A stretch of 64,000 bases of DNA from Salinivibrio kushneri (GCF_027286325.1 NZ_CP114588.1:1823317-1887316), one strand, 5' to 3'; counted from the stretch's first letter, positions 21,086-30,061 are shown. Notes: generated from the sequence alone by a model not told the origin. A program made the numbers and translations.

Positions 21086-21874
21086 ATGCTATTTCGTTGC
21101 TCACTGATCAGTGCGCTTTTACTTACGGTGTCCGGCTGCACATTGACCTCGCAGCACCAACATCAAGAAACGCTCAACAAATTTGATAACCTGGCAGCCC
21201 AAAGCCAGCAACAACAGCAAGCGCTCACCGAGACCTTCACTCAGCATGGCACAGCACTCAACCAGTTGTCTGATAAAGTCACGGCACTTGAGAGCCAGCT
21301 GTCGGTCATCCAACGCACGCAGGCCAAACTGTACGCTAACGTGGCAACCGACACCGCTGATGTAAAGGTGAAAGAAAAAGTGGTGAGAGTCCCGGTTAAC
21401 GACGGCAAGGTTATTCTCGGTGGACGCGAGTTTGTCTGGTTTGATGCGGTCGAAAACACCTTTCAATCCCGTGTTGACACCGGTGCCGAAACCTCTTCAC
21501 TCAATGCGGTTGATATCCAAGAGTTTGAGCGTGATGGCGACACCTGGGTCAAATTCAACGTCAACCATAGCGAAAACAATGATCAGCCAGTGATCATGGA
21601 AATGCCGGTGAAACGCTGGGTGCGCATCCGTCAGTCATCGAGCGATAGCACCGAGCGTCGCCCGGTGGTAGAAGCCTGGATCCGCGTCGGTAACATCCAT
21701 GAAAAAACCGAATTCACCCTAGCCGATCGCACCAACATGGAATACCCAGTGCTGCTCGGCCGCGAATTTTTTAAAGACTTGGCGGTGGTTGATGTCAGCC
21801 AAGTGCACATTCACCCGCAATATCAGCCGGACACGCCAACGGAACCAGGCGATGACGACGCCCCCAACAAATAG
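21086..21874 (+). CDS. Lipoprotein with RimB-like (PF05618) protease domain
   Basis: A 262-residue exported lipoprotein. Residues 1-18 form a lipoprotein signal with VSGC, Cys18 being the lipid site. Residues 24-82 are a Gln-rich coiled coil. The C-terminal domain (about 108-242) is the family annotated as 'ATP-dependent zinc protease' or RimB-like. It shows DTGAETS (131-137), the active-site pattern of retropepsin-type aspartic proteases, and the closing block LLGREF (223-228). I see no zinc or ATP motif. Ten bases separate it from the 7TM gene, and a ligase follows. The context suggests the protease acts on a peptide or modified product handled by those two. Confidence 0.82.
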   Translation: MLFRCSLISALLLTVSGCTLTSQHQHQETLNKFDNLAAQSQQQQQALTETFTQHGTALNQLSDKVTALESQLSVIQRTQAKLYANVATDTADVKVKEKVVRVPVNDGKVILGGREFVWFDAVENTFQSRVDTGAETSSLNAVDIQEFERDGDTWVKFNVNHSENNDQPVIMEMPVKRWVRIRQSSSDSTERRPVVEAWIRVGNIHEKTEFTLADRTNMEYPVLLGREFFKDLAVVDVSQVHIHPQYQPDTPTEPGDDDAPNK

Positions 21875-21883
21875 GTAATCGAT

Positions 21884-23452
21884 ATGGTTTCACGGGTTCC
21901 TTTTTATTTTTTGATTGGCTTTTTGGTCGTGGCTGGCATCGCACTCAGTGCCTACCGTCATTTTGTCTATGGCGTGCCATGGCTGGCGGATGAAACGCGC
22001 CAAGTGTGGCAAATCGAGGCAAGAATCAATTTTGATGCCACCAACGGGCCGGTCAAAGTCAGTTTGGCTGCACCAGATAGCCAACCCGGTCTGACACTGA
22101 TTGATGAAAGCACCTCATCAGCAGGCTACGGGTTTTCTTTACTCGATACAGAGCATGGCCGCCAAGGACAGTGGTCGGCACGCCATGCCAGTGGTGAACA
22201 AACCCTTTATTTTAAAAACCAGATGCTGGTCGATGACAGCGCGCGCTACACCATGACCCCTCCAGAGGATCAGGTGGTGGCGACCCCTGTCATGGATAAT
22301 GCGGCTAAAAATGCCGCACTCGCGCTGCTTGACCGTGCTCGTGCTCGCTCTGCCGATAACATTACCCTGACCCGCGAGTTGATCAAGCAGCTTAATAGCC
22401 CTGATAGTCAAAACGCGGCCCTGCTGCTCAATACGCTGGATAAACCCGACGCCTTGCGCAAAACCCTGGCCCTTGAAGATATTCACGCGCGCGTGGTAGG
22501 CGGTTTAGAGCTTGAGGATGGCCGGCGCCGGCAAAGCATTTCTCCCATGCTGCAAGTATGGCAAGACAGCCGCTGGCACTTGTTTGACTTGGTGAGCGGC
22601 CAAAATGGCCATCACGATAACATCTTGCTTTGGAACCAACATGGTGGGCCCCTGTTAGAAGTGATCGGTGGCGAGCATAGTCAGGTGCACTTTTCTATTA
22701 TCTCGCAAGATATCAGTCCGCAACAGGCAACGTCCGCCAAAGTCTCCGCTGACGATTTGCTCAACTTCTCGATTCATAGCTTACCCATCGAAGAGCAGGC
22801 GATGTTCAAAACCATCATGCTGATCCCGATTGGTGCGCTCATCGTGGTGTTCTTGCGAGTGATTGTGGGGCTCAAAACCTCTGGCACCTTTATGCCAGTG
22901 CTCATTGCGGTTGCCTTTGTCCAGACCCAGCTCATTACCGGTATTGTTGGTTTTGTGCTGATTGTTGGCACGGGGCTGGTGATCAGAAGCTACTTATCCC
23001 GACTCAATTTACTCTTGGTAGCACGAATATCGGCAGTGATTATCACCGTTATTCTGATTATTTCCGTCTTTAGCGTGATTGCCTTCCATATTGGTTTAAT
23101 GGAAGGACTCACCATTACCTTCTTCCCGATGATCATTTTGTCGTGGACCATCGAGCGAATGTCGATTTTGTGGGAAGAAGAAGGGGCAAAGGAAGTGGTC
23201 ATTCAAGGCGGTGGCTCACTGCTGACTGCGGTGTTGGTGTATTTAGCGATGACCAATGATCTGATTCGCCATCTCACCTTTAATTTTATTGGCCTGCAGT
23301 TGGTGATCCTCGCCCTAATCTTGCTTCTGGGTAATTACACGGGCTATCGCTTGTCGGAGCTCAAGCGCTTTCGTCCCTTAGCAGAGCCAAGTGACAAACC
23401 GCTCGGGTTGGCACCAACGTCGGGAGGGGATGATGCGCGCACTTCTCGATAA
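21884..23452 (+). CDS. Inactive transglutaminase fused to 7TM domain
   Basis: A 522-residue membrane protein. One N-terminal membrane helix (about 6-24) is followed by a periplasmic region of some 270 residues corresponding to the inactive transglutaminase-like domain. A C-terminal domain of about seven helices (from about 305 to 500) contains GLKTSGTFMPVLIAVAFVQ and SRLNLLLVARISAVIITV. The architecture is what is called 'inactive transglutaminase fused to 7 transmembrane domains'. It overlaps the ligase gene by about 20 bases and follows the lipoprotein protease by ten, so the three form one translationally tight unit. Its biochemical role is unknown. Confidence 0.82.
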   Translation: MVSRVPFYFLIGFLVVAGIALSAYRHFVYGVPWLADETRQVWQIEARINFDATNGPVKVSLAAPDSQPGLTLIDESTSSAGYGFSLLDTEHGRQGQWSARHASGEQTLYFKNQMLVDDSARYTMTPPEDQVVATPVMDNAAKNAALALLDRARARSADNITLTRELIKQLNSPDSQNAALLLNTLDKPDALRKTLALEDIHARVVGGLELEDGRRRQSISPMLQVWQDSRWHLFDLVSGQNGHHDNILLWNQHGGPLLEVIGGEHSQVHFSIISQDISPQQATSAKVSADDLLNFSIHSLPIEEQAMFKTIMLIPIGALIVVFLRVIVGLKTSGTFMPVLIAVAFVQTQLITGIVGFVLIVGTGLVIRSYLSRLNLLLVARISAVIITVILIISVFSVIAFHIGLMEGLTITFFPMIILSWTIERMSILWEEEGAKEVVIQGGGSLLTAVLVYLAMTNDLIRHLTFNFIGLQLVILALILLLGNYTGYRLSELKRFRPLAEPSDKPLGLAPTSGGDDARTSR

Positions 23453-24440
23453 ATTAGCCTCCCCGTTTCGGCTCAACCAAGCGGGGATCATGGGCATGAA
23501 CCAACGCAACATACGCTATATCGGTCGTTACAATGACCGGCGTTTGTACCCGCTGGTTGATGACAAACTACAAACCAAACTCATCGCCCAACAAGCCGGT
23601 GCCACGGTGCCTGAGCTGATTGGCGTGATTGACAGCCAAGCAGATGTCAAACGCATCCACGCTATGGTCGCCAACTGGCCTGGTTTTGTGATTAAGCCTG
23701 CACAGGGCTCTGGCGGAAAAGGCATCTTAGTCGTGACAAAAAACCACCAAGGTGTCTATACCAAAGCTTCGGGGAAAGCGGTCAGCCATAATGATGTGGA
23801 GCGCCATATCACCAATACCTTGGCAGGCCTGTTTTCGCTCGGAGGTAAAGCCGATGTGGCGGTGGTCGAAAACTTGATTGCGTTTGATGATAGTTTTCAA
23901 GGCTTCAGTTACGAGGGCGTGCCCGACATTCGGGTGATTGTCTTTCAAGGTTATCCCGTGATGGCGATGATGCGCTTATCGACATCGGCGTCTGATGGCA
24001 AAGCTAACTTACACCAAGGTGCCGTCGGTGTTGGCTTAGACATTGCTACAGGTAAAGCATTGAAAGCGGTGCAGTTTAATCGCCCTATTACCCACCACCC
24101 CGATACTCACCAAGATCTCTATACCCTGAAAGTGCCTCACTGGCAGCAGCTGCTTACCCTCGCCGCCAGCGCGTGGGAGATGACAGACTTGGGTTATATG
24201 GGTACCGATATGGTTTTGGATAAAGAAAAAGGTCCGATGGTGTTGGAGCTCAATGCCCGCCCAGGCCTCGCCATTCAAATCGCTAACGGCTGTGGCCTAT
24301 TGCCTCGCCTTGATCTGATTGAATCACTGCCGCCTTGTCGCTACCCACCTCTACCGGAAGACCGGGTGGCGTTTTCAATGCAACATTTTGCTGGCCAAAG
24401 CACGCGCTCCTTGCAGCCTCGGCTCGCCCAAGCAGGCTAA
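23433..24440 (+). CDS. ATP-grasp ligase (alpha-L-glutamate ligase-like)
   Basis: A 335-residue ATP-grasp enzyme that would form amide or peptide bonds with ATP. ATP-binding strand and loop are seen in GFVIKPAQGSGGKGILVV, and the metal-binding strand is MVLELNARPGLAIQIANGCG. It is related to RimK-type glutamate ligases but belongs to the sub-family that travels with the 7TM protein. Two ATGs are adjacent; the second (23433) is preferred because GGAGG stands five bases away, against two for the first. A longer frame exists upstream inside the 7TM gene. The substrate is unknown. Confidence 0.82.
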   Translation: MRALLDKLASPFRLNQAGIMGMNQRNIRYIGRYNDRRLYPLVDDKLQTKLIAQQAGATVPELIGVIDSQADVKRIHAMVANWPGFVIKPAQGSGGKGILVVTKNHQGVYTKASGKAVSHNDVERHITNTLAGLFSLGGKADVAVVENLIAFDDSFQGFSYEGVPDIRVIVFQGYPVMAMMRLSTSASDGKANLHQGAVGVGLDIATGKALKAVQFNRPITHHPDTHQDLYTLKVPHWQQLLTLAASAWEMTDLGYMGTDMVLDKEKGPMVLELNARPGLAIQIANGCGLLPRLDLIESLPPCRYPPLPEDRVAFSMQHFAGQSTRSLQPRLAQAG

Positions 24441-24517
24441 TGTGCCGTAGAGCACAAGGCCGCATAGGTACGCGTAGGATAAAATAAAAAACGTTAAAGT
24501 TTTACCCTCGCTGCCGA

Positions 24518-24560
24518 TACCCTAGTTATCACTATTATCGACCACGTCATAACTAGGGTA
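24518..24560. repeat. Perfect 12-base inverted repeat at a gene start
   Basis: TACCCTAGTTAT (24518-24529) and ATAACTAGGGTA (24549-24560) are exact inverted copies separated by 19 bases. The right arm contains AGGG, the only ribosome-site-like sequence before the GTG start at 24567. It could be a two-site operator or, as RNA, a stem that hides the ribosome site. Confidence 0.85.
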
Positions 24561-24566
24561 ACCACA

Positions 24567-25079
24567 GTGACAGTTCATACCATCGACAAAGCGCAGCTAA
24601 TTAGCGACGTTCAGTTTGGGGACAACCTAAACCATGCGGTGGTACAAGGCCGTCGTTCCGACTTTGCCCTGATGGTGGCCTTACTGTCGGGTGATGCCAA
24701 CGAGTCAACCCCGCTGACTCCCGTCGATAAGCCAGTCAGCAATGACCAGGTGCTCCGCCAGCAGTTCCAGCTGGCTGAGCCGCAACCTTTGGCCGCGAGC
24801 AATGAGCAAGACTATTTGCGTGCCGGCGCACAAGCCGATGCCTTTCACCGCGGCGGACTGGCAAGTGCTAACCTCCGCTTCCAGCTCGCCCCCGCGGCAA
24901 TGCACTACCCTCCTCAAGGCACACATGGGTTTGATGAGGCGGTCTATCATAATTTATCAGGCCACGAGCGCCGTCATTTAGCGGATACAGAGCCCAAGCG
25001 CCCTGCTTACAACCCGGCCACTTTGTACGAAAAGCTCACCACCTCGCATTGCTTCGATAAAATGCGTGTGAGCGCATAA
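24567..25079 (+). CDS. Hypothetical protein (Vibrionaceae-type, unknown)
   Basis: A 170-residue soluble protein with no signal peptide, membrane helix or recognised domain. It is rich in Gln, Ala and His, with blocks such as LRQQFQLAEPQPL, YLRAGAQADAFH and FDEAVYHNLSGHERRHL. It would start at a GTG seven bases past a perfect inverted repeat, with AGGG of the repeat as ribosome site. It follows the ligase gene by 126 bases in the same direction, but a functional link is not shown. Base composition is like its neighbours. Confidence 0.6.
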   Translation: MTVHTIDKAQLISDVQFGDNLNHAVVQGRRSDFALMVALLSGDANESTPLTPVDKPVSNDQVLRQQFQLAEPQPLAASNEQDYLRAGAQADAFHRGGLASANLRFQLAPAAMHYPPQGTHGFDEAVYHNLSGHERRHLADTEPKRPAYNPATLYEKLTTSHCFDKMRVSA

Positions 25080-25337
25080 TGCGTCAGATCGCAAGTCGAT
25101 CTTGATGACATTTATTGATCCTTTATCAAACTGTGATCCTCTATAGATTCCCGATAATCTTTTTGCCATTCCACCGGACGTTTTGAGTCTTTTTTTCGCA
25201 GTCCTCGTATTTATGGTCCAGTATTACACTCCCATGCTTGGATAAGGTGTGAGTAAGCTGTCACTTTCACGTGGTTTGCTTGGGTAAATAAACGCATCAG
25301 GCTGATTTAATAGGCTGATAAGGTTGAGGAAAGTCTC

Positions 25338-25985
25338 ATGAAGATCGATAGCGCAGTGGTCGTCATTACCGCAGGGGGCTCACCGTCTGGACGAGCCATG
25401 GCTGAACACTTTTGCTCACTGGGCGCAAACGTGGTTTTACTCGATACCGAGTGGCCAGCACTGCGTTTAAGTGCCGATCAATGTCGCGCCTACTCAGGTA
25501 GTGTCCAACCGATTTGCTTGGCCAACAATGAGCCTGATTCAATTCGCGATGCGTTCACGCAAGTTACTCAGCTTTTTGGTGGGATTGATGTACTGATCAA
25601 TCACTGGCAAGGCGATATTCTGCCTAAGCTTTTTGACAGCAATAATCAATGGGACACCCCAAAAACACTCAGCGATACCACCTCAAAATATTTTCTGGTG
25701 GTTCAGCGTGCGGCTGAATGCATGCAGCAACGCGGCACACCTGGAGTAATCATCAATGTCGCTGGAACCCACCTCACGCCTGACACCGTTGCCAATGCCA
25801 TGATTGGTGGCTTAACTCAACGATGGGCCAAAGAGCTATCAGCGCTTAAGATCCGCGTGGGCGGTATCGTTCCACGCCATCGCCACCAGGCGAGTAGCGG
25901 TATGGATGATGAATTTATTCGCAATGCCGAATACATCGTGTCCAACGATTCTTTCAACGGCCGGTTACTAGAGGCGAGTGGGTAG
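25338..25985 (+). CDS. Degenerate short-chain dehydrogenase/reductase
   Basis: A 215-residue Rossmann-fold protein of the SDR superfamily. The N-terminal nucleotide loop reads VVVITAGGSPSGRAMAEHF and the second-strand acid is LLDTEW. The catalytic Tyr-x-x-x-Lys is missing: by alignment on the following GGLTQRWAKEL, the Tyr and Lys positions hold Asp149 and Asn153. The active-site Ser strand reads VIINVAGTH. It is therefore probably not a classical oxidoreductase and may bind a nucleotide only. AGGAAAGTCTC precedes the ATG. It converges on adhE across a shared terminator. Confidence 0.75.
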   Translation: MKIDSAVVVITAGGSPSGRAMAEHFCSLGANVVLLDTEWPALRLSADQCRAYSGSVQPICLANNEPDSIRDAFTQVTQLFGGIDVLINHWQGDILPKLFDSNNQWDTPKTLSDTTSKYFLVVQRAAECMQQRGTPGVIINVAGTHLTPDTVANAMIGGLTQRWAKELSALKIRVGGIVPRHRHQASSGMDDEFIRNAEYIVSNDSFNGRLLEASG

Positions 25986-26005
25986 CGGGTCAGATCTCTC
26001 AAATA

Positions 26006-26034
26006 CAAAAAGACCCGCCGGAGCGGGTCTTTAT
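26006..26034. terminator. Bidirectional terminator between SDR and adhE
   Basis: AAAGACCCGC CGGA GCGGGTCTTT is a ten-base stem with a tetraloop. On the minus strand it is followed by TTTTTG and serves adhE; on the plus strand by TTTATC for the SDR gene. Confidence 0.88.
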
Positions 26035-26058
26035 CGTTAAGCAGTTACCTAGGTTAAA

Positions 26059-28770
26059 TTAGGCGTCTGCTTTTTCGTCTTTCTTCTCAGCTTTCGCCGC
26101 TTTAGTTGGCGCCGCTGCAGGTTGGTCGGCTTTCTTTTTGATTACCGTAGTGCCTTCGAAGGTTTCACCCTCTACGTAAGGCTTACCGTAGTAAGACGCG
26201 ACCAGCACTTCTTTCAGCTCTTTAATCAGTGGGTAGCGTGGGTTCGCGCCAGTACATTGGTCGTCAAACGCTTCTTCCGCAAGCTCATCCAGTTTCGCCA
26301 TGAAGTCCGCTTCTGGTACACCGGCTGCCTGAATAGAGACAGGGATATCCAATTTCAGCTTCATTTCTTCAAGCCATGCTAGCAAACGCTCAATCTTCTG
26401 CGCCGTACGGTCGCCATCTTGCGCCAGACCAAGATGGTCAGCAATTTCTGCATAGCGACGACGTGCTTGTGGGCGGTCGTACTGCGAGAAAGCGGTTTGC
26501 TTAGTCGGGTTATCGTTAGCGTTGAAACGTACCACGTTGGAAATCAGCAATGCGTTCGCCAAGCCGTGTGGCAAGTGGAACTCAGCACCGATTTTGTGCG
26601 CCATTGAGTGACACACACCCAAGAAGGCGTTAGCAAACGCGACACCGGCAATGGTGGCACCATTGTGCACTTTCTCACGTGCAATTGGGTCGTTCGCACC
26701 GTGTGCATAGCTCGCTGGCAGATAGTCTTTCAGCAGTTTCAGCGCTTGCAGTGCTTGTCCTTCTGAATACTCGTTAGAAAGAATAGACACATAAGCTTCC
26801 AATGCGTGGGTAATCGCATCGTAACCACCAAAGGCTGTCAGAGACTTCGGCATGTTCATCACCAAGTTGGCATCAACAATCGCCATCTGTGGTGTCAGCT
26901 CGTAGTCGGCCAGTGGGTATTTCGCCCCAGTTTCGTCGTCGGTGACAACCGCAAATGGCGTTACTTCTGAACCGGTACCTGATGTGGTTGTCACACAAAC
27001 CAATTCGGCCTTTTTACCCATTTTCGGGAACTTGTAGATACGTTTACGGATGTCCATAAAGCGCATTGCAAGCTCTTCAAAGGCGGTTTGCGGATGCTCA
27101 TACATCACCCACATGATTTTCGCTGCGTCCATTGGTGAACCACCACCAAGGGCAATAATCACGTCTGGCTGGAAGCTCTTCATCGCTTCCGCGCCTTTGC
27201 GCACGACGCTTAACGTTGGATCCGCTTCTACTTCGAAGAAGGTGTTCACATCCATACCTTGCGCTTTAAGCATTGACTCAATTTGCTCTGAGTAACCGTT
27301 GTTAAACAGGAAGCGGTCAGTCACGATCATTGCGCGTTTCTTGTCTTCCAAGTCACTCAGTGCGATTGGCAAGCTGCCGCGACGGAAGTAGATAGATTTT
27401 GGTAGTTTGTGCCACAGCATATTCTCAGCTCGCTTCGCAACAGTTTTCTTGTTCATCAGGTGTTTAGGCCCAACGTTCTCAGAAATTGAGTTACCACCCC
27501 ATGAGCCACAGCCCAATGTCAGTGACGGTGCAACGTTGAAGTTATACAAGTCACCGATACCGCCGTGCGTGGTTGGAATATTGACTAGGATACGAGCCGT
27601 TTTCAGGCGGTCACCGAAGTACTTGATACGGTCTTGGTTAACGTCTTGGTTGGTGTATAAACCAGACGTGTGGCCGATACCGCCCATTTCCACCATTTTG
27701 CATGCCATATCGACAGCGTGCTCGAAGCTCTTGGCACGGAACATACCCAAGGTTGGAGACAGTTTTTCGTGCGCAAACTCTTCTTCAATGCTGATTTCTA
27801 GGCCTTCACCAATCAAGATTTTAGTGTCTGATGGCACGCTTACACCGGCCATGTCGGCAATCTTAGTGGCAGGTTGACCCACGATATCCGCGTTTAGGTT
27901 ACCGTTAATCAAGATAACTTTACGGACTTTGTCCGCTTCAGCTTTACTCAGAACGTAAGCCTTGTGAGAAGCAAAACGCTCTTTGACTTCGTCGTAGACT
28001 TCGTCCATCACGATAACCGCTTGCTCTGACGCACACACGACACCGTTATCGAAGGTTTTGGACATCAGCACAGACGCAACAGCACGTTTAATGTCAGCGG
28101 TTTCGTCGATAACCACAGGGACGTTACCTGCACCAACACCAATGGCTGGTTTACCTGATGAATAAGCGGCTTTCACCATGCCGGGGCCACCAGTTGCGAG
28201 AATCAGGTTAATGTCGTCGTGCTTCATCAGTGCGTTAGAAAGCTCAACCGAGGGTTGGTCAATCCAGCCGATAATGTCTTTTGGTGCGCCCGCAGCCACG
28301 GCGGCATCAAGAACCAGTTTCGCCGCATCATTGGTAGAGTTTTTCGCACGTGGGTGTGGCGAGAAGATAATACCGTTACGCGTTTTCAGTGAGATCAGTG
28401 ATTTGAAAATCGCAGTAGACGTTGGGTTAGTGGTTGGCACGATACCGCAGATAAGGCCAACAGGTTCGGCGATAGTCATGGTGCCGAATTCGTCATTCTC
28501 TTCCAGAATGCCGCAGGTTTTGTCGTCTTTGTATTTGTTGTAGATGAACTCAGAGGCGAAGTGGTTTTTGATAACCTTGTCTTCGAGGATACCCATGCCC
28601 GACTCTTCAACCGCTTGTTTCGCCAGTGGGATACGCGCGTTGTTTGCAGCCAGTGATGCGGCACGGAAGATCTTATCTACTTGCTCCTGTGAATAGGTCG
28701 CAAATTCTTTTTGTGCCTTTTTGACACGCTCAACCATCGCGTTGAGTTCAGCAATATTAGTGACAGGCAT
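26059..28770 (-). CDS. adhE: Bifunctional aldehyde/alcohol dehydrogenase AdhE
   Basis: AdhE reduces acetyl-CoA to acetaldehyde and then to ethanol during anaerobic growth, and assembles into spirosomes. The protein is 903 residues. The N-terminal half is an acetylating aldehyde dehydrogenase with the catalytic Cys in DNGVVCASEQ. The C-terminal half is an iron-dependent alcohol dehydrogenase with ALGGGSPMDAAK and the metal-binding histidine block FLGVCHSMAHKIG. The ATG at 28770 is chosen over one six codons upstream because CAGGAG lies five bases before it and E. coli AdhE begins at the same point. The C-terminal tail is Lys/Ala-rich. A good FNR-type promoter lies upstream. Confidence 0.97.
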   Translation of the reverse strand: MPVTNIAELNAMVERVKKAQKEFATYSQEQVDKIFRAASLAANNARIPLAKQAVEESGMGILEDKVIKNHFASEFIYNKYKDDKTCGILEENDEFGTMTIAEPVGLICGIVPTTNPTSTAIFKSLISLKTRNGIIFSPHPRAKNSTNDAAKLVLDAAVAAGAPKDIIGWIDQPSVELSNALMKHDDINLILATGGPGMVKAAYSSGKPAIGVGAGNVPVVIDETADIKRAVASVLMSKTFDNGVVCASEQAVIVMDEVYDEVKERFASHKAYVLSKAEADKVRKVILINGNLNADIVGQPATKIADMAGVSVPSDTKILIGEGLEISIEEEFAHEKLSPTLGMFRAKSFEHAVDMACKMVEMGGIGHTSGLYTNQDVNQDRIKYFGDRLKTARILVNIPTTHGGIGDLYNFNVAPSLTLGCGSWGGNSISENVGPKHLMNKKTVAKRAENMLWHKLPKSIYFRRGSLPIALSDLEDKKRAMIVTDRFLFNNGYSEQIESMLKAQGMDVNTFFEVEADPTLSVVRKGAEAMKSFQPDVIIALGGGSPMDAAKIMWVMYEHPQTAFEELAMRFMDIRKRIYKFPKMGKKAELVCVTTTSGTGSEVTPFAVVTDDETGAKYPLADYELTPQMAIVDANLVMNMPKSLTAFGGYDAITHALEAYVSILSNEYSEGQALQALKLLKDYLPASYAHGANDPIAREKVHNGATIAGVAFANAFLGVCHSMAHKIGAEFHLPHGLANALLISNVVRFNANDNPTKQTAFSQYDRPQARRRYAEIADHLGLAQDGDRTAQKIERLLAWLEEMKLKLDIPVSIQAAGVPEADFMAKLDELAEEAFDDQCTGANPRYPLIKELKEVLVASYYGKPYVEGETFEGTTVIKKKADQPAAAPTKAAKAEKKDEKADA

Positions 28771-28904
28771 AGTCGTCTCCTGGTTCATATTTGAAAATCA
28801 TTTAGTAATTGCTTGCCGCAGCGTCTTTGCTTACTAAGCCATGTTTATCTTTGGTTAGTGTCGCTATTCGGTGCGTGACATTTAGTAAATAACTTTCAAA
28901 ACTG

Positions 28905-28945
28905 AGTATAAGTTTTCACAGCGTGAGTAACTTGATCTCGATCAG
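28905..28945 (-). promoter_or_regulatory. FNR-dependent-type promoter of adhE
   Basis: On the minus strand TATACT (28910-28905) predicts a start near 28898. The palindrome TTGATCTCGATCAG (28932-28945), one base off the FNR consensus TTGATNNNNATCAA, is centred about 40.5 bases upstream of that start. This is the class II activator position. Anaerobic induction of adhE fits; binding is inferred. Confidence 0.65.
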
Positions 28946-29350
28946 TTGTTATCAAATCAACCGCAATAAACTTTACGCTTAACCCCCACAGTTACTGGGT
29001 TTAATATTTTTGTAGCACAGAATATATGTGTCTAAAATTTTCATCATAGTAACATATGGTTTACACAATAAGACACGTCTACACGTCGATACTGTATGTA
29101 AATTTCAACAAAACGCCCGAAGACGGTTGTTTATGTCCACGACACCGACCCTCAGTATAGTTTGCCGTGCGAAACTTGCATGGCGACAACTTGTTTGCAT
29201 TGGCCATCTTCAGTTGGTTCAAAACGTGCAACCATTGCATGCAGAAAATACATGGCTGAGTGGTTGGTTTTTAAACTGATATCGCTATACTGGCGCCATT
29301 GATTAAACCCGAGAGAAACTGGACTTCCTCACAGCATTACGAGAGTCAAC
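28946..29350. other. Intergenic region between adhE and the MarC-family gene
   Basis: About 400 AT-rich bases. It must hold the promoter of the MarC gene; TATACT at about 29286-29291 on the plus strand is a possible -10 box. A short open frame at 29028-29279 has no ribosome site and no recognisable product. No RNA gene or repeat is evident. Confidence 0.4.
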
Positions 29351-29989
29351 ATGGCCGCTTTTGACACCATGATTTTTGTGCAGTTTTTTGTCGGGCTTTT
29401 TGCCGCTGTTAACCCTATCGGTATCATGCCCGTTTTTGTCACCCTCACCGTACATCTTGATAAGCAAGAACGAAACCGTACGGCATATACCGCCGCCATC
29501 GCGGTGGCGGTGATCTTGATTGTTTCCCTGCTTGCCGGTCAGATGTTGCTGGATTTATTCAGTATCTCACTCGACTCTTTTAGGGTGGCCGGTGGCATGT
29601 TGCTGCTCAGTATCGCTTTTACCATGATGAACGGTAAGTTGGGGGAAGGTAAGCAAAACAAACAGGAACAATCCGAGACCATTAGCCGCGAACAAGTGGG
29701 CGTGGTACCGCTGGCGATGCCGCTGCTCGCGGGGCCAGGTGCGATCAGCTCAACCATTGTGTATGGCTCTCAATATCCCGCTACATGGAGTACGATTACA
29801 CTCATCACCACCCTAGTGCTGTTCTCCGCGGGGATTTGGGGATTATTTAAAGTCGGCCCTGCAGTGGTGAAATTTTTAGGCCAAACGGGTATCAACGTTA
29901 TTACGCGGATAATGGGCCTGATCCTTGGTTCCCTCGGGATTGAGTTTATCGCCTCTGGCATGCGCGCTTTATTCCCTGGCCTTAACTGA
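29351..29989 (+). CDS. ychE: MarC family membrane protein (YchE-like)
   Basis: A 212-residue inner membrane protein with six predicted helices. The N-terminal block FFVGLFAAVNPIGIMPVF and the repeat PLAMPLLAGPGAISSTIVYG are MarC-family signatures. In E. coli ychE is next to adhE, and here the two are divergent neighbours, supporting the YchE assignment. The molecular function is unknown. Confidence 0.85.
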   Translation: MAAFDTMIFVQFFVGLFAAVNPIGIMPVFVTLTVHLDKQERNRTAYTAAIAVAVILIVSLLAGQMLLDLFSISLDSFRVAGGMLLLSIAFTMMNGKLGEGKQNKQEQSETISREQVGVVPLAMPLLAGPGAISSTIVYGSQYPATWSTITLITTLVLFSAGIWGLFKVGPAVVKFLGQTGINVITRIMGLILGSLGIEFIASGMRALFPGLN

Positions 29990-30024
29990 ACGCGCAGTAA
30001 GATCCCTCAGCGCGTAGAGATTAC

Positions 30025-30061
30025 AAACCGGCACGCAGGCAGTTGCAGTGCCGGTTTTTTT
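30025..30061 (+). terminator. Terminator of the MarC-family gene
   Basis: AAACCGGCAC and GTGCCGGTTT pair around a 13-base loop and are followed by a run of T. It starts 36 bases past the stop codon. Confidence 0.88.

Noticed and set aside
26046-26052. Single CCTAGG near the adhE end, and others at about 5826 (in tolB) and 56502
   Set aside because: They are isolated words without the inverted-repeat context of the three hairpins near 0.1, 2.35 and 3.5 kb, so they are not counted in that family.
29028-29279. 83-codon open frame between adhE and the MarC gene
   Set aside because: No ribosome site, unnatural product, and it would cover the promoter region of the next gene.
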